From: a bacterium
GTDB lineage: Bacteria; Actinomycetota; Acidimicrobiia; Spongiisociales; UBA11373
Assembly (NCBI GenBank): GCA_013202595.1
Contig: JABMPV010000462.1
Span: 1-18,987, forward strand
Direction: 5' to 3'
Length of the DNA: 18,987 bases
Shown here: positions 6,912-12,851 of the stretch, in pieces
Numbering within the stretch: position 1 is the stretch's first letter
How the letters are laid out: the number at the start of each line of letters is the position of its first letter
The notes under the pieces: model-generated
Database searches by the model: none
The model's input: the letters and a program-made list of their open reading frames with translations, nothing else
Told to the model about the DNA's origin: nothing
Position numbers and translations under genes: made by a program

Positions 6912-7589
6912 TCAGTAGGTGACGTCGCCTGCGGCCAGATGGCCGGTGTCGCCGAAGCCGTACATGCCGAACACGTGACGTCCGGCCAGTGGCACTGCCC
7001 GAATGGTGGCGAAGGAAGCGTGCGGTGAGTTGAAGCGCTCCCATTCCCACGGTGTGGGGTCCAGTCCCAGGAGGTGTCCGAGGGCCACGGCATTGGTCCC
7101 GGCGTGGGCGACGATCACCACGAGGCCGGGATCGGCGGCGACATCCCAGAGGTGTGGTTCGTCTGACCGCGAGACGGCGCGCTCGAGGAGGATCCCGTCC
7201 ATCGCAGTCGTGATCCTCGTGTGGAAGTCCCGAAAGGACTCGCCTCCCGGAATCCCATCCCACCACTCCGACGGTGGTCTGTGCCGGCTGTCGCGGAAGA
7301 TCTGCTCGACCACTTCACCCGGGGTGTCCGCCCACTCCATGGGCATCTTCATCTCGGTGATGTCGTCGATCGTCGTGGGTTCGATCCCCGCAGCAGCGAT
7401 GATCGGCTCGGCGGTCTGCTGGGAGCGTCTGGCGGGGGAGACGATGATCTCAGCGACGGCCATATCCCGGATGCGGTCTGCCGCAGCCAGTGCCTGTCGT
7501 CGTCCGAGGCTCGTCAGGTCGGGATCCACGATGGCGGCACCGTCCTCCTGCCAGCGCGGCTGACCATGGCGGACGAAGAGGAGTTGCAT
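6912..7589 (-). CDS. Histidine phosphatase family protein (phosphoglycerate mutase-like)
   Basis: The start is set at ATG 7589 (225 aa) because the conserved fold begins at once: M-Q-L-L-F-V-R7-H8-G-Q-P is the phospho-histidine motif. S-P-A-R54-R-S-Q-Q-T-A supplies the second arginine, E79 in the I-T-E-M segment is a candidate acid/base, and A-H162-A-G-T-N holds the second catalytic histidine. The longer frame back to 7748 adds residues with no family resemblance. These enzymes hydrolyse or transfer phosphate through a phospho-histidine; the substrate cannot be predicted. No Shine-Dalgarno is visible. A TAGTGT element 8 to 13 bases before the ATG could be a -10 box for a leaderless or near-leaderless transcript. 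The gene is divergent from the PH-like protein gene at 7875. Confidence 0.85.
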   Translation of the reverse strand: MQLLFVRHGQPRWQEDGAAIVDPDLTSLGRRQALAAADRIRDMAVAEIIVSPARRSQQTAEPIIAAAGIEPTTIDDITEMKMPMEWADTPGEVVEQIFRDSRHRPPSEWWDGIPGGESFRDFHTRITTAMDGILLERAVSRSDEPHLWDVAADPGLVVIVAHAGTNAVALGHLLGLDPTPWEWERFNSPHASFATIRAVPLAGRHVFGMYGFGDTGHLAAGDVTY

Positions 7590-7614
7590 TGACGAGACAC
7601 TACAGACACGCGAC

Positions 7615-7684
7615 AGGGCGGCCGCCGGAGCGACCGCCCTGCGCCAACGAGGGAGGAAGCGAGGCGACCTGCTGTAATCGCCTC
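7615..7684. other. Two 7-bp stem-loops in divergent promoter region
   Basis: The 285-bp divergent region 7590-7874 holds two inverted repeats close to the histidine-phosphatase side. AGGGCGG/CCGCCCT (7615-7621 and 7634-7640) has a 12-nt loop, and GAGGCGA/TCGCCTC (7661-7667 and 7678-7684) has a 10-nt loop. Their position suggests operators or 5' leader structure for the minus-strand gene. They may be chance pairings in GC-rich DNA. Nothing else recognisable lies between 7685 and the start at 7875 apart from the ribosome site. Confidence 0.3.
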
Positions 7685-7874
7685 GTGTACTCCATCGGAC
7701 CGCCCGGGGTGGCCTTGAAGGATGTGCGGAGCCATCGGGAGATGGCACGAATACCGGGCGGCTATCTACGCTCTTGCCGATGAGTTTCGTCTCGTCGAGC
7801 GAGCACCGTCGCTCCGATTCCCCCGATATCCCCTACATTGCCCTGGTGATCCCTGAAGATCCCGGAGTGGAAGC

Positions 7875-8474
7875 ATGAAAGTGTGGGTCGGCCGTTCCCC
7901 GTGGCGGTTGCTGGCGTACTCGATCGTGGGTGCGGCGATGCTGCTGATGGCCATCGACATGACGTTCAGCAACAGGTTCTATCCCCTACCCGATGCCGAC
8001 GAGACGGTCACGACCCTCGAGGACGGCACAGAGACCACCATCAGGACCTTCAACCGGGACGGTCAAGCCCAGCGCCGCCGCGACATCGCCTTCGGTGTGG
8101 GCCTGGGGTTCGGAGGCCTCGCCATCCTCCTGTGGTCGGTACGTGAGGTGGTGGCCAGGCGGCCGCTCCTCGTCGCAGACGAGACAGGCCTGATGGTGCA
8201 CCTCGGGACCAGGCGTGACCCACCACTGCGCCTCGAATGGGATGAGATCTCCGAGGTTCGCACCGGCGTCAGAGAAGACGATGCCGGCGTGACTTCGGTC
8301 CTGTCACTCCGCCTCACCGATCCCGAGCGTGTGCCGATCAAACCGCGTTCGGCCATCGCCGAGCCGCCCTGGCTCCACCTGGTGTCCGAAGAGTGGGACG
8401 TCGCTGCCCGACAGGTGGCACCGGTAGTGGAGGCGTATATCACCGGCCTTCGGGGGGCCGGCCGATACGAGTGA
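7875..8474 (+). CDS. Two-TM membrane protein with cytoplasmic PH-like domain, function unknown
   Basis: A 199-aa protein with ATG preceded by GGAG seven bases upstream. Residues 10-30 (W-R-L-L-A-Y-S-I-V-G-A-A-M-L-L-M) and about 71-92 (I-A-F-G-V-G-L-G-F-G-G-L-A-I-L-L-W) are membrane helices, separated by about 40 polar residues. After R-P-L-L-V-A-D-E-T-G-L a compact beta-rich region follows with R-L-E-W-D-E-I-S-E-V-R-T-G and L-S-L-R-L-T-D-P, the pattern of bacterial PH-like (STM3941/DUF-type) membrane proteins. The final helix ends near residue 190. No catalytic motif is visible. It sits upstream of nfo with only 21 bases between, so the two may share a transcript, though nfo also has its own promoter-like element. 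Confidence 0.7.
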   Translation: MKVWVGRSPWRLLAYSIVGAAMLLMAIDMTFSNRFYPLPDADETVTTLEDGTETTIRTFNRDGQAQRRRDIAFGVGLGFGGLAILLWSVREVVARRPLLVADETGLMVHLGTRRDPPLRLEWDEISEVRTGVREDDAGVTSVLSLRLTDPERVPIKPRSAIAEPPWLHLVSEEWDVAARQVAPVVEAYITGLRGAGRYE

Positions 8475-8483
8475 TCCAGAACC

Positions 8484-8489
8484 TATGGT
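8484..8489 (+). promoter_or_regulatory. Candidate -10 element for leaderless nfo transcript
   Basis: TATGGT ends six bases before the nfo ATG, which would place the transcription start on or next to the start codon, as in leaderless actinobacterial mRNAs. The only ribosome-site-like sequence (GAGAG) overlaps this spacer. No convincing -35 box was seen. Confidence 0.25.
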
Positions 8490-8495
8490 GAGAGC

Positions 8496-9257
8496 ATGCT
8501 GATCGGCTCCCATGTCTCCAACGCCCGCCCTCTCGACGAGACCGCCGACAAGGGCGGAGACCTGTTCCAGTGCTTCCTATCCAATCCTCAGTCGTGGAAG
8601 AAGCCCATCCCCAGGGACGACGCAGCCCAACTGATGGATTCCGGTGTGCCCATGTATGTGCATGCGCCGTATCTGGTGAACCTTGCGTCACCCAACAATC
8701 GGGTGCGCATTCCGAGCAGGAAGATCCTCGGTGACACGCTGGCCGCTGCTGCAGATGTCGGCGCAAGGGGAGTGGTCGTCCACGGCGGTCACATCGGTGA
8801 CGACGAGGACGTGGCCGTCGGATTCGAACGATGGAGGAAGGCACTCGACTCGGTCGACCTGGTCGTCCCCGTGCTCATCGAGAACACTGCAGGCGGCGGC
8901 AACGCGGTGGTGAGGCAGTTGGCCAACTACGCACCACTGTGGGAGATCATCGGCGGCTTCGACGTCGGCGTGTGTCTCGACACCTGTCATGCCTGGGCAT
9001 CGGGAGAGGATCTCTCGGTCGCAGTGGACACACTCACCGCGGCGGTGGGCGGCGTGTCACTCGTGCACTGCAACGACTCCCGTGACCCCTTAGACAGCCG
9101 GCGCGATCGTCACGCAAACCTCGGCGCCGGTGAGATCCCTGAGGACTTGCTCGTCGGCGTGGTCCGGGCAGCCAACGCCCCCGTCGTCGTGGAGACCCCC
9201 GACGCGGATGACGGCCAGGCCGTCGACATCGCATGGCTTCGCGAACGTCTCGACTGA
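8496..9257 (+). CDS. nfo: Endonuclease IV (deoxyribonuclease IV), AP endonuclease family 2
   Basis: A 253-aa TIM-barrel zinc nuclease that incises DNA 5' of abasic sites in base-excision repair. All nine metal ligands of E. coli Nfo have counterparts here: H56 (V-H-A-P-Y), H96 (V-H-G-G-H), E129 (L-I-E-N-T-A-G), D162 and H165 (C-L-D-T-C-H-A-W), H191 (V-H-C-N-D-S), D204 and H206 (R-R-D-R-H-A-N-L-G-A-G) and E233 (V-V-E-T-P). The N-terminal I-G-S-H-V-S and the Q-x-F-x-x-N-P-x-S-W segment also match. At 253 aa it is slightly shorter than the usual 270-285. The start at ATG 8496 is fixed by the M-L-I-G-S-H-V beginning. It follows the PH-like gene by 21 bases and is followed by a hairpin-rich non-coding region. 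Confidence 0.93.
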   Translation: MLIGSHVSNARPLDETADKGGDLFQCFLSNPQSWKKPIPRDDAAQLMDSGVPMYVHAPYLVNLASPNNRVRIPSRKILGDTLAAAADVGARGVVVHGGHIGDDEDVAVGFERWRKALDSVDLVVPVLIENTAGGGNAVVRQLANYAPLWEIIGGFDVGVCLDTCHAWASGEDLSVAVDTLTAAVGGVSLVHCNDSRDPLDSRRDRHANLGAGEIPEDLLVGVVRAANAPVVVETPDADDGQAVDIAWLRERLD

Positions 9258-9706
9258 GCGCACCTCATCTCGATGTTGCCCAGCGGAGTGGATAGGGGCA
9301 ACTTCCTGTTGCCCTGACGAGTGGGGGAAATGCAGTCCGGCCTCCAGGCCGGACTGCAAAGGGGGACAACCCGAACTGTGGGTCGAGCAGCCAAGAAAGT
9401 CGGATCGGTGGCCCTCCCCCGGGACGCCCGTGCGGTTTGCCCCGACCCCTCCCGACAAGTCGGGAGGGGTGTTCCCTCTCCAGATGTTGCCCCCGCTGAG
9501 CGGGGGCAACGCGGGTCGGCCCCCAGGCCGGGCCGCAATAGGGGGCCAGTTCGTGCCGTCGGTCGAACCAAACAGGTGACACTGCGTCACCCCAGGAGAT
9601 GGGCACGTCAGATTGTCGCTGGTCTCAAGGATCCCGGGTGCGTGGCCGATGGGGTGGGCATGGGAAGTGCTCTCAGGCGCCTCGCTGTGCCACCCGAGAG
9701 GCGTCG
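9258..9706. repeat. 449-bp non-coding hairpin array with an imperfectly duplicated unit
   Basis: No gene is supported here. The region holds at least five strong inverted repeats: GGGCAAC/GTTGCCC (9296-9314, 5-nt loop); a 12-bp perfect stem at 9332-9357 (arms GCAGTCCGGCCT/AGGCCGGACTGC, 2-nt loop); a 12-bp perfect stem at 9445-9470 (ACCCCTCCCGAC/GTCGGGAGGGGT, AA loop); an 11-bp stem at 9486-9510 (GTTGCCCCCGC/GCGGGGGCAAC, TGA loop); and GGTGAC/GTCACC at 9575-9591. A unit beginning GATGTTGCCC and ending in a hairpin followed by GCAA-A/T-AGGGGG occurs twice (about 9272-9366 and 9484-9546). This recalls REP/BIME-type palindromic repeats. The first hairpins may also terminate nfo transcription. Confidence 0.6.
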
Positions 9707-10072
9707 ATGATCGATCGCTGGCCGTTCCGCCACGGAACCGCACTCGGCATCGGGGTGCTCGTTCTCCTCACCGTCATTGTCGCCGTAGTCATGCAGGCCT
9801 CCGCCGACCGGGCGCTCCCGATGGGATACGCGGCGGCCGGCGAGTATTCGTTCGCCGACCATTGCGGCGGCTGTCACGGCTCCTACGCAGGGGGAACGGA
9901 GGCAGGCCCGGATTTGGTTGAAGCCAGCGGTGCGGCGCCGATTAGCGCCATCGCCGTCGAGCGAGCGATTCGTGACGGTGCAGGGGCCATGCCGGCGGTG
10001 GAAGGCCTCGACAACCAGGACCTCGCGGACATCATCGCCTTCGTGCGGTATCTCCAAACCGATCGACCGTGA
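9707..10072 (+). CDS. Membrane-anchored mono-haem class I c-type cytochrome
   Basis: The start is ATG 9707, with GAGAGG five bases upstream (121 aa); a longer frame from 9599 adds sequence from the repeat region and is rejected. Residues 10-32 are a single hydrophobic helix that can serve as signal anchor (T-A-L-G-I-G-V-L-V-L-L-T-V-I-V-A-V-V-M). The haem site is C53-G-G-C-H57, and M95 in G-A-G-A-M-P-A is the expected sixth iron ligand. The C-terminal helix D-L-A-D-I-I-A-F-V-R-Y-L-Q is typical of class I cytochromes c. It would carry electrons on the outer face of the membrane. The redox partners are not in the window; the only haem-related neighbours are the CydDC-like and ferrochelatase-like genes several kb away on the other strand. 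Confidence 0.88.
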   Translation: MIDRWPFRHGTALGIGVLVLLTVIVAVVMQASADRALPMGYAAAGEYSFADHCGGCHGSYAGGTEAGPDLVEASGAAPISAIAVERAIRDGAGAMPAVEGLDNQDLADIIAFVRYLQTDRP

Positions 10073-10220
10073 GACCACGGTTCACCACTACACCGTCACC
10101 GAAGCGATCCGGCCTAGGGCATCCTCCACACCCCAGGGCGCTGTCACGTCAGCCAAGCATCTGGGATGCCTCGCAGCCGACTGTCGTAGGCTTGATTGAC
10201 CACGCCGAGGACCCCACAGC

Positions 10221-10745
10221 ATGACGTTCTGGCAGTCCGTTGAAACTACCTTCCGCAATCACGCTGACTTCTCGGGTCGGGCGTCACGCTCTGAGTACTT
10301 CCAGTCCGGGAGGCTCTTCATGCTGGTGTGGGCGACGACACTGGTTGCTTCCGCAGGCCTCTTCGGCAGTCGCCTCAGGTGGCTTGGGGGGTTGCTCATC
10401 GTCTTGGTGTGGCTGGCTGTGGCGCTGGGATTCTCGGCGGTGCGCGTCCGGCGTTGTCACGACACCGGGCGTTCCGGTTGGACGCTGTACCCATTCGTAG
10501 CGTTCGCAGAGGGCGACCCTTGGCCCAACAAGTACGGGCCACCGCCAGACCAAGGGGAAGCAACCGATGAGGCTCCTGCCTCCTGGTCGGCCGTCCCGCC
10601 ACCTGCTTCCACCCGGCCTGCGGTCTTCGCCCCCTGTGCAACCTGTGGAAGGAAGGTGAACACGGAGATTGAACGATGCCCGTACTGCCTCGGCCCTCTC
10701 GGCTTGAGCAGCGAGCGGGTTCGATGTGATCGCTCACAGCGGTGA
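10221..10745 (+). CDS. DUF805-like membrane protein with C-terminal zinc ribbon, tail runs into IS relic
   Basis: A 174-aa protein with ATG preceded by GAGGA nine bases upstream. Residues 8-27 (T-T-F-R-N-H-A-D-F-S-G-R-A-S-R-S-E-Y) and 76-87 (V-R-R-C-H-D-T-G-R-S-G-W) are the two hallmark blocks of DUF805 (YhaH-type) inner-membrane proteins, with two helices between them. After G-R-S-G-W the family normally has one or two further helices before N-x-Y-G-P-x-P. Here only about 14 residues intervene (P-F-V-A-F-A-E-G-D-P-W-P) before N-K-Y-G-P-P-P, so that helix pair is deleted. Residues 139-156 form C-x2-C-x10-C-x2-C, a zinc ribbon. The last ten or so residues are encoded by DNA resembling an IS110 transposase in another frame, so the original C-terminus may be lost. 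Function unknown. Confidence 0.7.
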   Translation: MTFWQSVETTFRNHADFSGRASRSEYFQSGRLFMLVWATTLVASAGLFGSRLRWLGGLLIVLVWLAVALGFSAVRVRRCHDTGRSGWTLYPFVAFAEGDPWPNKYGPPPDQGEATDEAPASWSAVPPPASTRPAVFAPCATCGRKVNTEIERCPYCLGPLGLSSERVRCDRSQR

Positions 10746-10897
10746 CCCAGGTCCGGATGCGCGACAGTGCCGGGCGTCGATACTTCGACCGCAAGACCGC
10801 CGAGGGCAAGACCCGCAACGAAGCAATGCGCTGCCTGAAACGCAAGATCGCTGCTCACGTCTGGCGTCGCATGATCGCCGACGAACAACGCCGATGA
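10712..10897 (+). mobile_element. IS110-family transposase C-terminal relic
   Basis: Frame 10742-10897 encodes V-T-Q-V-R-M-R-D-S-A-G-R-R-Y-F-D-R-K-T-A-E-G-K-T followed by N-E-A-M-R-C-L-K-R-K-I-A-A-H-V-W-R-R-M-I-A-D-E and a stop. This is the typical C-terminus of IS110-type (Transposase_20) enzymes, where Y-x-x-R-K-x-A-E-G-K-T-x-x-E-A-x-R-x-L-K-R is a hallmark. Just upstream, in a different frame, D-V-I-A-H-S (10723-10740) continues the resemblance, implying a one-base frameshift. The N-terminal DEDD nuclease part is absent. TTGACAAACACAGAGGCACC at 10927-10946 may be residual element 3' sequence. It is a decayed, inactive fragment that fused into the end of the DUF805 gene. Confidence 0.65.
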
Positions 10898-11110
10898 CTC
10901 TCCTCCGCAGCACCACGCCTGGCCGCTTGACAAACACAGAGGCACCCCGGGTGTGGCGGAGACCACATCCTCGGTTCCTCGCCACCCATGATCCCGGAGT
11001 ACTGCCGACCGAATCGGAAGGTCGGGGGGAGCTCGGCCGACACGCTATGAATGTTGGCTAGGCCAAGAACGTCCTCAAGGATCGGCGTCTTCGAGTCTTC
11101 GAAGGCGGGA

Positions 11111-11140
11111 GGGGGTCCGCCCGGTGCCGGGTGGACCCCC
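11111..11140 (-). terminator. Strong hairpin downstream of the InlB-repeat gene
   Basis: A 14-bp stem (left arm 11111-11124, right arm 11127-11140, one G-U pair, 2-nt loop) lies 16 bases past the stop of the minus-strand gene at 11157. Position and strength suggest its transcription terminator. There is no U-tract on the minus strand, as is common for actinobacterial terminators. Confidence 0.6.
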
Positions 11141-11156
11141 ATCGAATCGGGTCTGG

Positions 11157-12380
11157 CTAGGACAGCTTCTTCAGAGCCTTATGGGCCTTCTCCCACGCCT
11201 TCTTGTAATTCCCGATGGCATGATCGGAGTGTCCTTTGTCAAGCTCCTCTTGCGCCTTGGCCATCTCCTCGGCCGCCTTGTCGAGTTCTTTGGCCGCCTT
11301 CTCGCACTCCCTCGTCACCGTGACGTTGCAGCCTGCAGCGTCGTAAGCCGCCCAGGCGTCGTCGATGGCACCCTGAGCCAATTCCTCGTCGGCCTCCAGC
11401 AATGCCTGGACCACCGGCGCACCAACGTCGGCCTTGTCGAGCTCCTTAACGGCCTTCTTCTCCTCGTCGAAGACCTTCTTGCCGTCCTTGGAATCCAGCG
11501 TCATGTCGTCGAGCCACCACTCGGCAGTGAGGCTTCTCTCCAGGTGCTTGATAGCGTGTTCGATGGTCTTGTCAAGCTTGTCGTCGCCCGTCGGCAACAG
11601 TGCCTGCAGCGTTCCGACACTCGCCTCCTTCAGCCCCTTGGGCGTGCGAACGAAGGTTGCGGTCACCGACTTCGACGCTTCGGTGGACACCGCGCAGATC
11701 TCGGCAGGTTGGGCATCGAATGAACCGGTGCACGAAGCGCCGCTCCACCCGGCGAACTCCGCGCCCTCGAGTGGGGTAGCCGTGAGCAGAACGGTGGTCG
11801 TCCCACGGTACGTCACCGAGCAATCGACACCCCCATCGCCGCACGAGAAGCTGTCCCCCCCAACGGTGCCCGCGAACGCCGAAGATCCCGTCACGGTGCC
11901 CGGGCCGACGACGCTCGTCGTCACGGTGCGCTCCGCCGCGTACTGGTTGTTCACGACGACCCGAAACGAGGACGGATCAGAGATCGCTCTTGAGCATATG
12001 TAGTAATCATTGACCTTATGGATGTTGTAGCAAACCTTATCCCCATAGATGGAGATGTATTGTGAGATGTCCGCCGTGATCGGGCCGTCGAGAGTTATCT
12101 TGAACTGGAGCTCGGTCCCCGACTCGTGCAGTGTCGTGCAGACCGTGTGGCCCAAGCCGCAGTCGATGCCATTGGGCGTCTCCACCCGAATCCCGGAGAT
12201 TAGGACCGCACCGTTGGGGTCGAGCAACACCGTGTCCATGGCCGCAACCGTGACCCGCACCGTCGCATTGGCGCTCGCAGGCCCAGCCACACCCGCCAAC
12301 GCCCCCACCACCAAGAGCAGCACCACAAGGACCAGGGTCCTAGCAGCCCCCACCCGAATCCTGTTCTTCGACCTCCGCAT
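11157..12380 (-). CDS. Secreted protein with InlB-type B-repeat and charged helical C-terminus
   Basis: A 407-aa protein with ATG preceded by a consensus AAGGAGGT (12386-12393). Residues 1-38 are a Sec signal peptide with an R/K-rich start, a long hydrophobic core and A-S-A before the cut. Residues 40-150 carry paired cysteines (C74/C81, C117/C129) in a probable beta domain. Residues 152-244 match a divergent InlB B-repeat/Flg_new-type module: G-x-G-T-V-T-G, C180 and C187, T-V-L-L-T-A-T-P-x-x-G-x-x-F-A-G-W-S-G, and a closing S-V-T-A-T-F. From 250 on it is K/E/A/D-rich helix, with A-K-A-Q-E-E-L-D-K-G and N-Y-K-K-A-W-E-K-A-H-K-A-L near the end. There is no LPXTG or terminal helix, so it is probably released or held non-covalently. 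Codons and base content look less GC-biased than in the flanking genes, consistent with acquisition. A role in surface adhesion or matrix is a guess. Confidence 0.75.
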   Translation of the reverse strand: MRRSKNRIRVGAARTLVLVVLLLVVGALAGVAGPASANATVRVTVAAMDTVLLDPNGAVLISGIRVETPNGIDCGLGHTVCTTLHESGTELQFKITLDGPITADISQYISIYGDKVCYNIHKVNDYYICSRAISDPSSFRVVVNNQYAAERTVTTSVVGPGTVTGSSAFAGTVGGDSFSCGDGGVDCSVTYRGTTTVLLTATPLEGAEFAGWSGASCTGSFDAQPAEICAVSTEASKSVTATFVRTPKGLKEASVGTLQALLPTGDDKLDKTIEHAIKHLERSLTAEWWLDDMTLDSKDGKKVFDEEKKAVKELDKADVGAPVVQALLEADEELAQGAIDDAWAAYDAAGCNVTVTRECEKAAKELDKAAEEMAKAQEELDKGHSDHAIGNYKKAWEKAHKALKKLS

Positions 12381-12415
12381 AGCAGACCTCCTTGTGCCAC
12401 GACTACAACACGATG

Positions 12416-12430
12416 AGTGGTATCGCCACT
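12416..12430. promoter_or_regulatory. Inverted repeat abutting the -10 box, possible operator or 5' hairpin
   Basis: AGTGG-TATCG-CCACT lies directly beside the -10 hexamer and overlaps the predicted transcription start. A repressor bound here would block the promoter; alternatively the 5-bp stem forms at the very 5' end of the mRNA. Short stems like this can arise by chance. Confidence 0.3.
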
Positions 12431-12460
12431 ACTATACGCAGCTGAGTTTGGCAGCGTCAA
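12431..12460 (-). promoter_or_regulatory. Sigma70/SigA-type promoter of the InlB-repeat gene
   Basis: Read on the minus strand, TTGACG (12460-12455) is followed after 18 bases by TATAGT (12436-12431), a near-consensus housekeeping promoter. The predicted start near 12424 gives a leader of about 44 bases ending in the AAGGAGGT ribosome site. Such a strong -35/-10/ribosome-site combination is not seen for other genes in the window and implies high expression. Confidence 0.7.
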
Positions 12461-12851
12461 CCGCCCTCACTCATGCTTGAGGATCATTTCCAAATGACGC
12501 GAAAGAACCAGTCAGAGAACCTGGATCCTTGCGTTCCTGCAGGTAGCTGGGTCTGACCTATCGACCGTCTGCCCCCTGCCCACCAGAACCAGACCCCACG
12601 GCCGGTGAAGCCCTCCGATTCTGTCGGAGACCACCGTCATCAGAAGAGTCACGTCCGTTGCCACCAGCTACCAGCCTGCCGATCAGCACACCCGACCGGC
12701 GAAACTGATCCTCACAGTCATCAGAGGCACTCGACAGCGCATTCTGGTCGGCGGGTCTCAGCAGTCGAACGGCAGACGCGAACTGGGCGAGGCGTAGACG
12801 AACCCGGAACGACCGGCTCTTTGGGCAGGCTGGCGTAGGACCTATCGGCCA

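Larger units (their letters stand above)
12381..12851. other. Intergenic region, 471 bp, promoter end only
   Basis: The end near 12380-12460 holds the promoter and ribosome site of the InlB-repeat gene. The remaining 390 or so bases (12461-12851) lie downstream of the beta-helix lipoprotein gene. I see no convincing reading frame, terminator hairpin or RNA gene there in either strand; short frames read as low-complexity translations of GC-rich DNA. It may be decayed sequence. Confidence 0.4.

Noticed and set aside
7590..7748. N-terminal extension of the histidine phosphatase to 7748
   Set aside because: The extension is R/P/S-rich without family likeness, and the fold starts exactly at the internal ATG 7589.
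8821..8832. tRNA T-loop-like GATTCGAA
   Set aside because: It lies inside nfo coding sequence, with no cloverleaf or acceptor stem around it.
9090..9743. Minus-strand frame across the nfo end and the hairpin array
   Set aside because: It is built from palindromic repeats plus antisense nfo, and the protein shows no family-like pattern.
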